Shown: positions 12,034 to 22,975, counted from the first letter of the stretch. The stretch is 64,000 nucleotides of DNA from Trissonchulus latispiculum (GCA_030248195.1 JASAND010017991.1:1-64000); one strand, 5' to 3'. Notes: a model not told the origin generated them from the letters alone. Program-made: numbers and translations.

Positions 12034-12450
12034 CCAAGAGTACATAATGATAAGAGTATGACAAGCCTAACACTCTATGCAGTGAAGGCAAAAACTATGC
12101 GATGCGCGCTAACGGCTTACCCCCCCCCACAAATTGACCCCCTCTCACACCGCCCCTATATGGGAACGTGGTCCAAACGGGGGTCGCTCACTGGTTTGCA
12201 TAATTACACGTTGAAATTAATAGCGGCCCAATTTGGGGAGGGGGTTTAAGCGTGTATGTTTAACACATGCATGTAAAAAAACATGCTAAGTGAGTGAGTG
12301 ACCCCCGTTTGGAACTATGTACCCATATAGGGGCGGTGTGAGGGGGTCAATTTGTGGGGGGGTAAGCCGTTAGCGCGCATCCCGTAGTTTTTGCCTTCAC
12401 TGCATAGAGTGTTAGGCTTGTCCCCACTCTTAGTTATTATGTACTCTTGG
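12034..12450. mobile_element. MITE with long terminal inverted repeats (left copy)
   Basis: The element runs from CCAAGAGTACATAAT to its reverse complement, with arms of about 170 bp that are nearly perfect, including a C-run/G-run block and CCCCTATATGGG. It is flanked by TAACA on both sides, a probable 5-bp target duplication (up to 7 bp because the end is ambiguous). It lies in an intron of the repeat-exon gene. No coding capacity. The mirror copy is 17,751-18,168. Confidence 0.75.
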
Positions 12451-12605
12451 TAACACTTATCCTGCATATGTTCATACACCTACACGAACATGTAAAATGT
12501 GCAAAATTTTCAAAGATTAAATTAATAAAATAGGTACTACTAATTGACAACATAAGGTTAGTGTCTTCAATTGTTTCACAGTTCATGGTTCTACTGAGTA
12601 CTGAC

Positions 12606-12794
12606 CAATCCCAGACCAGGAATAATGATGTCCAGATTAAAATGGATATTTGCTAATCCTGCGAGAAAGAGTCGCACTGTTTCCTTTTCACTGGCGCTGA
12701 GCTGAGTGTCCAGTTTACCGAAGTCCACCCCGCCAAATCCCCACAGAGGAGGTCTTAGCAATTGCTCCAACTTCGCAATCAGAGTAAGTGGTAA
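12606..12794 (-). CDS. Repeat-exon gene, exon 6 (left copy)
   Basis: The exon is 189 bp, 63 codons, phase 0 (GTTTAG acceptor, GTCAGT donor). It encodes PLWGFGGVDFGKLDTQLSAS followed by an amphipathic stretch ending LFLAGL. The core has the same layout as the other exons: DF, about seven residues, L-S, helix, FLxG. The same length as exon 5 suggests an exon-pair duplication. Open in both arms (right: 17,407-17,595). Confidence 0.6.
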
Positions 12795-13064
12795 CTAAAC
12801 GATTCACAAAATTTACATTTGTTGCACTGTAATATATTCCGTGATTTGAACAATTAATATGACACAAAGAAAAAAGTCAGTCAAAACCACCGTTCGTCCC
12901 GTTGTCCAGATTACAACATTATAACTTTGATTTCTTGGTACTCTTAATACGCGTTTTCGTTATCTGATCAACATAAGTTGTAATAATACCTTTTCGTTAT
13001 AAATGATCAATTTCCTTATATAATTGTCAACCCAACGTCAACAAATTCAGCGAAAGCGCATTAC

Positions 13065-13253
13065 CTGTACACCAGAATGTCCTGACGAGATTTGCGTTGG
13101 CTTGCGACCTAAGAATCCCAAAATCACGGCTTTCAAGTTGATGTCAAGATTATTCCAAGCTGTGAAATCGAATGTCGCAGGAGAATCGAAGTTGACGGTT
13201 TTCAACAATGATCGCAGCTGGAGAATTAGGTTCCTATCCGCTCCTTGAATGGT
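13065..13253 (-). CDS. Repeat-exon gene, exon 5 (left copy)
   Basis: The exon is 189 bp, 63 codons, phase 0 (TTACAG acceptor, GTAATG donor). It encodes a leucine-rich start (NLILQLRSLLKTVNF), then FDFTAWNNLDINLKAVILGF and a polar tail. The sequence is identical in the right arm (16,951-17,139) while surrounding introns differ by small indels, which suggests constraint or recent conversion. Function unknown. Confidence 0.65.
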
Positions 13254-13493
13254 CTGTAAATTATCAGTATATAAAAAATCATAACACATTCGTATATATT
13301 ATTCACATTGAGCTTAAAGGAAAAACCATTAATTTAAACAAGCCTAAATTATGTCAAGTTTTTTTACATTCATAAAATAAATTATAAAATATGAAAATTA
13401 TGATTATGAAATTCTTAATCAATTTTTTATTTACGTACTACCATTAGACATATAATGCAATTTGCCCGAGTATCAAGATGAACATAAGTGTAC

Positions 13494-13640
13494 CACATGT
13501 CCCTGGTGAACAAGCTTGAGTAGGTCCAAGATGGCTTTTCTCACAGAAATGTCAGCCCGTTGAACAACGCTGAAGTCGAAGTCGTTAACCACAATTGGAG
13601 ACGTCGGGAACAAGAAGGAAATTCTCGCAAACAGTTCATT
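13494..13640 (-). CDS. Repeat-exon gene, exon 4 (left copy)
   Basis: The exon is 147 bp, 49 codons, phase 0 (TTTAG acceptor, GTACAC donor). It encodes VVNDFDFSVVQRADISVRKA followed by ILDLLKLVHQGHV. Length and core match exon 2. The right-arm copy (16,561-16,711) has four extra bases and is frameshifted. Confidence 0.6.
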
Positions 13641-13912
13641 CTAAACAATTATTGTCTTGGTAGCGTAAAGGGTAGATGACGAAGGTTCAGTATCGAAATA
13701 CTTAATAGCCGTTGATTTCATTCTCTTTCGAAGTTTGAAAAACAATATGATGCTACAGAAACAGGGACCTCTCTCAAGGCAATGGCTCAAATAGTTTGTT
13801 CAGCTTCATGCCCAGATAAACCATCCACTAGAACTAACAAAATATGATCAAATTCAGTACAGTCGACTAGAAACTAAATCTCTTAAACAATTTTAAAAAC
13901 TGTTATCCCTAC

Positions 13913-14065
13913 CGGATCCGTTGCGGGAACGTAAGTCCCATGCAGGATTTGTAGCAATATTTGAAGGGTGTCTGGACTTAGCTGACTCAGTACAGTGAAG
14001 TCAGGATTAATGGCCAGTTGTTGCAAAATTGAAATCAGAAGATTTCCTTGATCTCGTGGAATTGA
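13913..14065 (-). CDS. Repeat-exon gene, exon 3 (left copy)
   Basis: The exon is 153 bp, 51 codons, phase 0 (TTTTAG acceptor, GTAGGG donor). It encodes LLISILQQLAINPDFTVLSQ then LSPDTLQILLQILHGTYVP. It aligns along its whole length with exon 1 in the spacer at roughly 60% identity, which is clear evidence of exon duplication. The right-arm copy (16,129-16,282) carries one extra base and is frameshifted. Confidence 0.7.
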
Positions 14066-14606
14066 CTAAAATAGGCAGAGAGAAGCAGAAACAATAGCAG
14101 AAAGTTACAAACAACAACAAGTTGACAAACTAGCAACGTAGCTTCATATGTTCTAGTTAGTTTTATATTTAGACTGACAAAGTAGACTAAAATATTACAA
14201 ACATCTGTAACAATCAAGCAATAGAAATGAAACGAAATCATTGCAAAGTCATTGCAAATATTATTTTAGCAACGATACTGAGCACAATGTTCAGTTTTAA
14301 ATTTACTGCGAAAGTCCCCCTTGCATTAAACTCAGCAGCAGAGAACAAGATTTTAAGATGTTAAGCAAGATGTTACGTTTGTACCTACAAATATGGCAAG
14401 ATAGTAATCTTGCCAACGTCTTAGCAAGATAACTATCTTGTCAATTTTACTATCTTGCTACCATACTAAACTAGTCATCCTGAGAAATAATTGCATATCG
14501 AAATATCAGTTAATCTAAATTTATCTGTAAATTAAGGAAAAGACGAGACATCTGAGACCATTAGCAAAAGAGACCACAGAAAGGAGCTAAAAAAAGTTGA
14601 GCATAC

Positions 14607-14753
14607 CAGTTCCACACCATTAAGTTTCTGCAACAAAATCTGAACAAGCACTCTGCGGCTGTTCAGGTCAAGTTTGTTGAATATATTAACGTCAATGGTT
14701 CCACCAATCTCCACTCCCCATCTCTTCAGTTGTTCAAGAATTGAATCGATATC
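14607..14753 (-). CDS. Repeat-exon gene, exon 2 (left copy)
   Basis: The exon is 147 bp, 49 codons, phase 0 (TGCTAG acceptor, GTATGC donor). It encodes ILEQLKRWGVEIGGTIDVNI followed by FNKLDLNSRRVLVQILLQKL. Same length and core as exon 4. The right-arm copy (15,422-15,569) differs by a rearranged patch that adds a net one base. Confidence 0.65.
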
Positions 14754-14790
14754 CTAGCACAAAGTGAACCCATAAAAACATTATTTGCAC

Positions 14791-15389
14791 AATGTTAGGT
14801 ATATGTTAAGAAGAAACTATTTTAAACTTTTTTAACATGAGACCTTAAATTTTGATGCTAAACTTTAGAACTGAATATTCTTCTATCTACACATGTAACT
14901 ATGAGTCGGTGACAAAAACAGCCGATGCTGGCTAATCAAAGAATCTCCTAAATAACCGTAACGTTAAGAACATTTCACAAAACTATAAACGAATAGCTAA
15001 AAATCGTAGCTATAGCTATAGCTAAAAGCAGCTATAGCTGCTCGTACCGGATTCGGTGTTGGTTTATAGGTCCCATTCAGAATTTGCATCACTACTCGGA
15101 GAGTGTCTGGACTAAGCCGACCCAGAAGCGTCAAGTCAGGATTGACTGTCAGTTGTCGCAAAATTGAAAGCAAAAGATTGGCTTGATCTTCAGGAATTTG
15201 CTGAAACAAGCCAAACCAAACATTACGTGTTAAAAAACGTTAAATGCCATTGACAAAGTAATTAGGTAAACAGTACAACAAATTCGCCAAAATAGCTTTG
15301 TTCGAAATGATAATTTTTAGTTTGGAGATTGGGTCTAACTTATCCATTAAAATAGTTTTTCTAACTAATTTTTAACATTTATGCGTGTA
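14791..15389. other. Unique spacer at the centre of the palindrome
   Basis: Homology between the arms stops just after the shared run GTGAACCCATAAAAACAT (left, near 14,785; right, near 15,392, reverse complement). The spacer holds the only unpaired exon (15,048-15,200) and intron sequence with GCTATAGCTATAGC repeats at 15,008-15,040. The break therefore lies in the intron between exons 1 and 2. Confidence 0.75.
15048..15200 (-). CDS. Repeat-exon gene, exon 1 as seen here (spacer, single copy)
   Basis: The exon is 153 bp, 51 codons, phase 0 (TTTCAG acceptor, GTACGA donor). It encodes QIPEDQANLLLSILRQLTVN then LTLLGRLSPDTLRVVMQILN and GTYKPTPNP. It has an acceptor, so it is not the true first exon; upstream exons are absent because the right arm begins immediately beyond. 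It is the clearest example of the repeat: a leucine helix, NPD turn, LSPDT helix cap, second helix ending ILNG. No signal peptide or membrane segment is visible in this part of the protein. Family unknown. Confidence 0.65.
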
Positions 15390-15421
15390 AAGCATGTTTT
15401 TATGGGTTCACTTTGTGCTAG

Positions 15422-15569
15422 GATATCGATTCAATTCTTGAACAACTGAAGAGATGGGGAGTGGAGATTGGTGGAACCATTGACGTTAATATATTCAACA
15501 AATCCTGGGCCCTGAACACGCAGAGTGCTTGTTCAGATTTTGTTGCAGAAACTTAATGGTGTGGAACTG
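15422..15569 (+). pseudogene. Repeat-exon gene, exon 2 (right copy), frameshifted
   Basis: Splice sites are kept, but the segment after TTCAACAAA reads TCCTGGGCC in place of CTTGAC, and two bases are missing further on, for a net +1. The frame cannot continue into the second half of the repeat. Confidence 0.6.
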
Positions 15570-16128
15570 GTATGCTCAACTTTTTTTAGCTCCTTTCTGT
15601 GGTCTCTTTTGCTAATGGTCTCAGATACCCCACTTCCTTCCTTATTTTACAGATAAATTTAGATTAACTGGATATTTCGATATGTAATTATTTCTCAGGA
15701 TGACTAGTTTAGTATGGTAAAAATAGATAGTAAAAATTGACAAGATAGTTATCTTGCTAAGACGTTGGCAAGATTAATACTATCCTTTTTGCCATATTTG
15801 TAGGTACAAACGTAACATCTTGCTTAACATCTTAAAATCTTGTTCTCTGCTGGAGCTGAGTTTAATGCAAGGGGGACTTTCGCAGTAAATTTAAAACTGA
15901 ACATTGTGCTCAGTATCGTTGCTAAAATAATATTTGCAATGACTTTGCAATGATTTCGTTTCATTTCTATTGCTTGATTGCTACAGATGTTTGTAATATT
16001 TCAGTCTACTTTGTCAGTCTAAATATAAAACTAACTAGAACATATGAAGCTACGTTGCTAGTTTGTCAACTTGAATTGTTGTTTGTAACTTTCTGCTATT
16101 GTTTCTGCTTCTCTCTGCTCTGTTTTAG

Positions 16129-16282
16129 TCAATAATTCCAGGCGGGGAGGATCTTCTGATTTTCAATTTTGCAACAACTGGCCATTAATCCTGACTTCAC
16201 TGTACCGAGTCAGCTAAGTCCAGACACCCTTCAAATATTGCTACAAATCCTGTATGGGACTTACGTTCCCGCAACGGATCCG
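16129..16282 (+). pseudogene. Repeat-exon gene, exon 3 (right copy), frameshifted
   Basis: Acceptor (TTTTAG) and donor (GTAGGG) are preserved. Changes near the start and one extra T in CTGATTTTCAATTTTG break the frame relative to 13,913-14,065. Confidence 0.6.
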
Positions 16283-16560
16283 GTAGGGATAACAGTTTTT
16301 AAAATTGTTGCAGAGATTTAGTTTCTAGTCGACTGTACTGAATTTGATCATATTTTGTTAGTTCTAGTGGATGGTTTATCTGGGCATGAAGCTGAACAAA
16401 ACTATTTGAGCCATAGCTTGCCTTGAGAGAGGTCCCTGTTTCTGTAGCATCATATGTGTTTTTCAAACTTCCTGAAAGAGAATGAAATCAACGGCTATTA
16501 AGTATTTCGATACTGAACCTTCGTCATCTACCTTGCGCTACCAAGACAATAATTGTTTAG

Positions 16561-16711
16561 AATGAACTGTTTGCGAGAATTTCCTTCTTGTTCCCGACGT
16601 CTCCAATTGTGGTTAACGACTTCGACTTCAGCGTTGTTCAACGGGCTTTCTGACATTTCTGTGAGAAAAGCCATCTTGGACCTACTCAGGCTTGTTCACC
16701 AGGGACATGTG
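16561..16711 (+). pseudogene. Repeat-exon gene, exon 4 (right copy), frameshifted
   Basis: Four extra bases (CGGGCTTTCTGACATT instead of CGGGCTGACATT) shift the frame in the middle of the repeat. The rest is almost identical to the left copy. Confidence 0.6.
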
Positions 16712-16950
16712 GTACACTTATGTTCATCTTGATACTCGGGCAAATTGCATTATATGTCTAAGTGGTAGTACGTAAATAAAAAATTGATTAAGAATTTCAT
16801 AATCATAATTTTCATATTTTATAATTACTTCTATGAAGTAAAAAACTTGACATAATTTAGGCTTGTTTAAATTAATGGTTTTTCCTTTAAGCTCAATGTG
16901 AATAATATATACGAATGTGTTATGATTTTTTATATACTGATAATTTACAG

Positions 16951-17139
16951 ACCATTCAAGGAGCGGATAGGAACCTAATTCTCCAGCTGCGATCATTGTT
17001 GAAAACCGTCAACTTCGATTCTCCTGCGACATTCGATTTCACAGCTTGGAATAATCTTGACATCAACTTGAAAGCCGTGATTTTGGGATTCTTAGGTCGC
17101 AAGCCAACGCAAATCTCGTCAGGACATTCTGGTGTACAG
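16951..17139 (+). CDS. Repeat-exon gene, exon 5 (right copy)
   Basis: Open, phase 0, with the same 63-codon translation as the left-arm exon 13,065-13,253 and the same splice sites. It lies downstream of three frameshifted exons, so it is probably not translated in the ancestral frame. Confidence 0.5.
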
Positions 17140-17406
17140 GTAATGCGCTTTCGCTGAATTTGTTGACGTTGGGTTGACAATTATATAAGGAAATTGATCA
17201 TTTATAACGAAAAGGTATTATTACAACTTATGTTGATCAGATAACGTAAACGCGTATTAGAGTACCAAGAAATAAAGTTATAATGTTGTAATCTGGACAA
17301 CGGGACGAACGGTGGTTTTGACGTATTTTTTCTTTGTGTCATATTAATTGTTCAAATCACGGAATATATTACAGTGCAACAAATGTAAATTTTGTGAATC
17401 GTTTAG

Positions 17407-17595
17407 TTACCACTTACTCTGATTGCGAAGTTGGAGCAATTGCTAAGACCTCCTCTGTGGGGATTTGGCGGGGTGGACTTCGGTAAACTGGACACTCAGC
17501 TCAGCGCCAGTGAAAAGGAAACAGTGCGACTCTTTCTCGCAGGATTAGCAAATATCCATTTTAATCTGGACATCATTATTCCTGGTCTGGGATTG
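17407..17595 (+). CDS. Repeat-exon gene, exon 6 (right copy)
   Basis: Open, phase 0, 63 codons; acceptor GTTTAG, donor GTCAGT. The repeat core DFGKLDTQLSAS...LFLAGL is unchanged from the left copy. Confidence 0.5.
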
Positions 17596-17750
17596 GTCAG
17601 TACTCAGTAGAACCATGAACTGTGAAACAATTGAAGACACTAACCTTATGTTGTCAATTAGTAGTACCTATTTTATTAATTTAATCTTTGAAAATTTTGC
17701 ACATTTTACATGTTCGTGTAGGTGTATGAACATATGCAGGATAAGTGTTA

Positions 17751-18168
17751 CCAAGAGTACATAATAACTAAGAGTGTGACAAGCCTAACACTCTATGCAG
17801 TGAAGGCAAAAACTATGCGATGCGCGCTAACGGCTTACCCCCCCACAAATTGACCCCCTCTCACACCGCCCCTATATGGGTACATAGTTCCAAACGGGGG
17901 TCACTCACTCGCTTAGCATGTTTTTTTACATGCATGTGTTAAACATACACGCTTAAACCCCCTCCCCAAATTGGGCCGCTATTAATTTCAACGTGTAATT
18001 ATGCAAACCAGTGAGCGACCCCCGTTTGGACCACGTTCCCATATAGGGGCGGTGTGAGAGGGGGTCAATTTGTGGGGGGGGGTAAGCCGTTAGCGCGCAT
18101 CGCATAGTTTTTGCCTTCACTGCATAGAGTGTTAGGCTTGTCATACTCTTATCATTATGTACTCTTGG
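17751..18168. mobile_element. MITE with long terminal inverted repeats (right copy)
   Basis: Mirror of 12,034-12,450. It runs from CCAAGAGTACATAAT to ATTATGTACTCTTGG and is flanked by TGTTA on both sides. Presence in both arms dates the insertion before the inverted duplication. Confidence 0.7.
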
Positions 18169-18194
18169 TGTTACCTAAAACTACAACTTTTCAG

Positions 18195-18332
18195 AATGTT
18201 GGTAGTGAACTGGACCTCGTCTTCCAGCAAGCCAGCTCTCCAGGTTTCAGATTTGCCAGTATCAATCGCCTTAGCGCTGGCACCCGAAACGCTCTGAAAC
18301 TTTTCCTGACTGGCGTAATAAGCTTTTCGCAG
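18195..18332 (+). CDS. Repeat-exon gene, exon 7 (right copy)
   Basis: 46 codons, phase 0, same translation as 11,869-12,006, with acceptor TTTTCAG and donor GTCAGT. Confidence 0.5.
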
Positions 18333-18635
18333 GTCAGTGTTTTGCTGCTGACTGTAAACGCATTAATCTGTTAGATCTGCAGTTTGGCTATAAGTGTGTG
18401 TCTGTCTTCAAGCTTGCTTCAACCTTTGACAAAGTTCGTTCGGAAGAGTTCTTATTCGATCTGAAGACCACGTACAAACACAAAAGTCGTCACTTAACTG
18501 ATCTCATTTTTATTTAACCTCCTAGGCCACAGAGCTTCTTGTTTCGCCTTTCTCTGCACACATGTGCAATTTTGTAAGTTGTAATGGATCCTACTAGTAT
18601 AGTACTAATTTAGTAACTTTGTATTGTTTTTTCAG

Positions 18636-18668
18636 CAATCATCCGGCCATGGGGGATCTATATTACCG
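18636..18668 (+). CDS. Possible small exon of repeat-exon gene (right copy)
   Basis: 33 bases, 11 codons (QSSGHGGSILP), between a strong acceptor (TTTTTTCAG) and GTAAGA. In phase with exon 7. The left counterpart is one base shorter and differs in the middle. Confidence 0.3.
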
Positions 18669-19091
18669 GTAAGAATTAATTCCTTCAAATATATAGCTAT
18701 CGTTGGCTATTGTTCGTAGAACTTACCCAATCTACAGTAACTAACTATTTTTGCAAACAGATGGGCTGTTGGTTAAGTACTACCCGGTTGAAACTGAGAG
18801 ACGGTACGTTTTGTCGACACAGCAACGAGGAACTAGGAGTACACACACAGGCGCACACAAACACAAACATTGCAATAATGGTTTATTTAATTTATGCAAT
18901 TAGCAATATTATACTATGTGATTTAGGTTCATTAAGTGTACTTTGAAATCAGGCGGAGATTACTAGTTGAGTAATTGGCAATACAGGTTGAGCCAAGACA
19001 ATGCTCTTTAGTAGCCTATTTCAAGTCTGTATATACTTGTGTATATTTTTATAGATGAGGGTGTATTACATGTGTAATTATTTTATTTTAG

Positions 19092-19169
19092 ATTGATTTT
19101 CCATTATTGGGCGGAAGCAGCGGTGGGTCCTGGCAAACATCTCGTCGAGTCGTGTATGTATGCAATTAA
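19092..19169 (+). CDS. Possible C-terminal exon of repeat-exon gene (right copy)
   Basis: After TTATTTTAG the frame reads IDFPLLGGSSGGSWQTSRR and stops at TAA after VVYVCN. It would be a short Gly/Ser-rich tail. Support is conservation between arms and the acceptor only. Confidence 0.3.
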   Translation: MDFPLLGGSSGGSWQTSRRVVYVCN

Positions 19170-20135
19170 ACTAGATAGAAGATGGGGCACTGTGCTATAA
19201 TCATGTTTTGTATTCATCAAGACTTTATTTAACTTAACGTCATGCTTTAGGTACTTGAGCAAAACACATTCACACTACCTTCTATCCTCTCGCTTCGAAA
19301 TTGGCACCAATTTTGAACGAAACTACGTTTAAACATTACAAACTAAAGCTCGAAACATTCAGTTTGTCCAAACTGTGTCTTGTATATATAGCTTCAGAAT
19401 GCTCAAACACTGAAATCTTGTTTATTTGATTCACGACCCTCCAATATTTCGTTATGGTGATTTTGATTGCATCAATGTACAAGGGGAATCCTGCTTTCCA
19501 AAACTCAAAACAGACTCATTTCAGACAAACGGGTCAGGTTTTTAAAGAATAACCCGAGAAAGAGCGCATATTCACAAACTTGCACTGGATGCTGATTTCG
19601 GAGATCACTAGATGCTCATTTGAGGCGGAGGTCATGATGTGTCGCCGCCCTGACGAATAGCAACCCGTTATATATTATTTGCAAAATAAATGATGAATAC
19701 TTTTGCCGTTCACATATTTTTGTATTTTTAGTCAAGTGGGTTAAGCAGTAGTTGAAGAAGGATGGCTGAGAAATGAAGAAACTGAAACAAAACATATTTG
19801 TGCATTTTATGTTGAATAATATGTCCTTAAAATGCAACGTATTTGAATTATGTCATTAAAATTTGGCTGCATTAACTGAATAGTATGCGTAAAGTCGTGT
19901 AATAGATAAGCATAAGAGTACAAGAAGATGAGTTCGAGATGACATGCGCAGAAGGGGAATTTGTGGGTGCACGATTTTTCTGATTTTGACAAAACTTTTC
20001 TGGAATCCAGATTGCGAGTTGCGACCCCCAGTGACGGGGCTTGGATCCTTGGGGGTAAAAGGATGAACAAAGCTACCAACCAAGCAGACGTTCTAGACCT
20101 AACAATCGCGATAAGTAACAAGTAGTTCAACTACG

Positions 20136-22168
20136 GTATTGTCACGAATAGATAAATCATAAATTAAAAGAATATAAAATCTGTGAAACGCTCAATCTAA
20201 AACAGAGGTTGCTTGGCTTGAGATGACGTCAAAAAGGAGCGAGCGGAGCGAAGTGATTGAAGACAGCGTTTAGCGATTGGATTGAAGTTAGCGAGATCGA
20301 AGATAGCGTCAAGACATATACAGTGGTGTGAATCAGAACAGTGAAAGAGTAGGTACAGCCAGTCCTTAGTTCATAGCAGAATCATTGTGTAGCTGTAGAG
20401 CGTAGCAATAAATAAGTGTAAGCCGGAATCAGGTGGAATAAGGTGGTCAGCAAAGTGGCAAGAGGCGAGGCAATCCATGGCATGAAGCCGAACAAGGACA
20501 GTGAAACAACAGTAGGCGGGAACAAGACGCAGCCGAAGGAGGTAGAAGCAGTCCAAACTCACAATAGGAAAACAACGCACCCAGAGGTATATCCGAGCTC
20601 CCTGGTGAAGGAGAAACCAGCAAGCACCTCACAGGGAATTCACAAGAAAATGGCCGATGTCGTTCCGTCAGTGAATCCGGGTGATAATACGTGCCCTTCA
20701 AGACGAAATACCATTCCACCTTTCTCGGTGGAAACGGAATCTAAAAGGAGCCAGCGGAAACCTGATCCGGACCCAAAATCCAACACGCCAAAGAGGAAGC
20801 CAGAACAGCGAGAAGACGCTGAGGCAACTGGGAAGTCTAGCTCAGTAGAAGACAGCAGTGAAGGAGAACTGACTTCACAAAGTACTACCAGCAGTAGTGA
20901 AGATAAGCGATCAAGCAGGCACAGCAGTGGAGACAACCGTTCAGGAAGACACAAAGGGGCTACGAATAAACAGATGACTACGGCGGGACAGACGATTGGA
21001 CAGTCTCCATGAGCGGCATGAGCGACGAAGCCGATCCCCGCGACTACGAACACCAGACAAGTCTGGCAGGAAGGACCGATGTGCCGGGACAAGCGTGAAA
21101 AGATCCGGCGGCGACCGAGATGCATCTCACTCGGACAGGATCAATCAAGACAAACCACGTCAGGAGGAACAGAAGAAGCTCATCAAGGGAGATTCCAGGT
21201 CCGGAAGATCTCGGCCAGAAAGAGACGCCCAGGGATATGTACGCCTACCAGAACCATTGAAACGGCGAGTGGGAACCGATATTGGTGAATTCATCATCCA
21301 TGCAGTACAGGAGATCAAGAGTCATTCCAGCGTCCCTGGAGCAACGTTGATCGGATGCTGAAGTTTGATGCAAAGGAGCATGTATGGACGACTGGTAAAG
21401 GAAAATTGGAACGGATGTGAAGAATACGTATCGGAGATGATTGACTGTCTGGACAGATCGATGGCGAAGAATTATCGGCAGCTGTTCTACAAACACCGGA
21501 ATCGAAGATACATCGATGACCTGCTCTGAACATGATCCTATGAACCTTGACAGTGAAACTCTAAATAATCAAGTGACAATGACTAAAAGAAAAAATCCAA
21601 AGAAATCTGTGCATTAACTTACGTACATATATTAACATATGCTTTAATCAACGTTAAATGTAGTTCATAGTTTATGTCATACTTATCTATGTCGTATATA
21701 TATATAGCCCTATGTAGGAGGTACGTGTCTAATTGATTGTAAGCTATGAACTGAGAACTGGACTACATTGAAATTCAGCGGGACGCTGAAACTAAGAAGG
21801 GGAATATTGCCACGAATAGATAAATCATAAATTAAAAGAATATAAAATCTGTGAAACGCTCAATCTAAAACAGAGGTTGCTTGGCTTGAGCTGACGTCAA
21901 AAAGGACAAATGTGAATTTTGGAAGGAGAGAAATTCAGTTGAGTTGAATTTGAGTTAGCGAACGGCGGTGTTCTTAGCGAGCGGCGCGAAGTGATTGAAG
22001 ACAGCGTTTAGCGATTGGATTGAAGTTAGCGAGATCGAAGATAGCGTCAAGACATATCCAGTGGTGTGAATCAGAACAGTGAAAGAATAGGTACAGCCAG
22101 TCCTTAGTTTATGGCAGAATCATTGTGTAACTGTAGAGAGTAGCAATAAATAAGTGTAAGCCGGAATC
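20136..22168 (+). mobile_element. Non-autonomous LTR retrotransposon (right arm copy)
   Basis: LTRs at 20,136-20,430 and 21,804-22,168; target duplication CTACG at 20,131-20,135 and 22,169-22,173. A polypurine tract (AAGAAGGGG) abuts the 3' LTR. The 5' LTR lacks about 70 bp that the 3' LTR keeps. The interior has a single Gag-like frame and no pol, so it would depend on enzymes from another element. Confidence 0.8.
20482..21529 (+). pseudogene. Gag-like protein of the LTR element (right copy), frame-broken
   Basis: The first frame (to 21,012) gives about 175 residues rich in Lys, Ser, Asp and Pro, then a Ser/Arg-rich tail. A shifted frame continues with LHERHERRSRSPRLRTPDKS and LPEPLKRRVGTDIGEFIIHA. 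A third segment, ending at TGA 21,527-21,529, encodes MIDCLDRSMAKNYRQLFYKH. At least two frameshifts are therefore needed for an original of roughly 350 residues. I chose ATG 20,482 because the frame upstream has only GTG. No zinc knuckle or catalytic motif was seen; the role is inferred from its place between LTRs. Confidence 0.5.
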
Positions 22169-22344
22169 CTACGTACGTCTTTAACTTGTAGCACTAGCAA
22201 CTATTCTGATAGAGTATATACGACAAACGGGTTGACTTCAACTTTGAGCTCTTTGGCAATATCTCAGAGAAATGCGGTAACGCTGTAGTTTATAATGAAA
22301 TCTGTTATTCTTCTTCTTCTGCTTTCCGAGCTCCAATGGTATTC

Positions 22345-22975
22345 CCATTATAAAACCTGGCGGTCTCTGTAGAACCGCACTCCCTCAGAAAATTCGCCAC
22401 TTTGACAGGGTCAGCGGCAAGCATCGCAGCACCGGCCCCTATACCCAGGCCCTGATAGGTTTCATTTCAGCAGAATAGCTGGAACAAAAAGATCCCGCGA
22501 CCACTGCTAGCGTTTCCGTGCGATTTGGACTACAAATGTACTACAATTGTACTACAATACTACACAATTCAATACTACACTATTTTCTACTACAATTTGT
22601 ACTACAATCCAGGATCAATCCAGCGATTTCTGCCAACGGCAGACCCGTCGGTCCAGATTATAAGATTAGCAGCTGGGAGCGCTTCCAGGGTCTCCTCCAG
22701 GACTGAGCAGAGTTTCCGCTGGGCACTGTCAGTTTTTCAGTCAGTTCAGTCCTGGATAGATTGTTGTGGAATTCGGAACGGATTTCCTGCTGCAGCCATG
22801 GTGGAGGAGCCGGAAGCAGTTCTCTCGGAAAACGGTTCAGACCGGCAGCATCAATAGTCTCCAGGGCGCAGGATCCCAATCCTGTAAAAGATTTGAGACT
22901 GTTTCTCACTTGGCCAGCAGCAAATACCTGAGTTGGGTTATCTGGGGCCACGCACAGCAATGAAATCTGTCGCAA
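22345..22975 (-). pseudogene. Decayed retrotransposon RNase H fragment (right copy)
   Basis: Mirror of 7,228-7,850. The minus frame at 22,658-22,975 is open through LLPAPPPWLQQEIRSEFHNN where the left copy has a stop, then needs a frameshift to reach WTDGSA. The repeated TAGTACAAATTGTAGTA tract (about 22,535-22,610) lies between the D and E motifs. Confidence 0.5.

Larger units (their letters stand above)
598..14790 (+). repeat. Left arm of giant imperfect inverted repeat
   Basis: This arm matches the reverse complement of 15,390-29,415 over nearly its full length. Matching landmarks have midpoints near 15,090-15,105: exons 13,065-13,253 and 16,951-17,139, MITEs 12,034-12,450 and 17,751-18,168, LTR elements 8,022-10,053 and 20,136-22,168, and tRNA-like sequences 5,697-5,761 and 24,431-24,495. 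The arms differ by scattered substitutions and many small indels. The outer boundary lies inside the TTAA element near 598. Confidence 0.9.
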
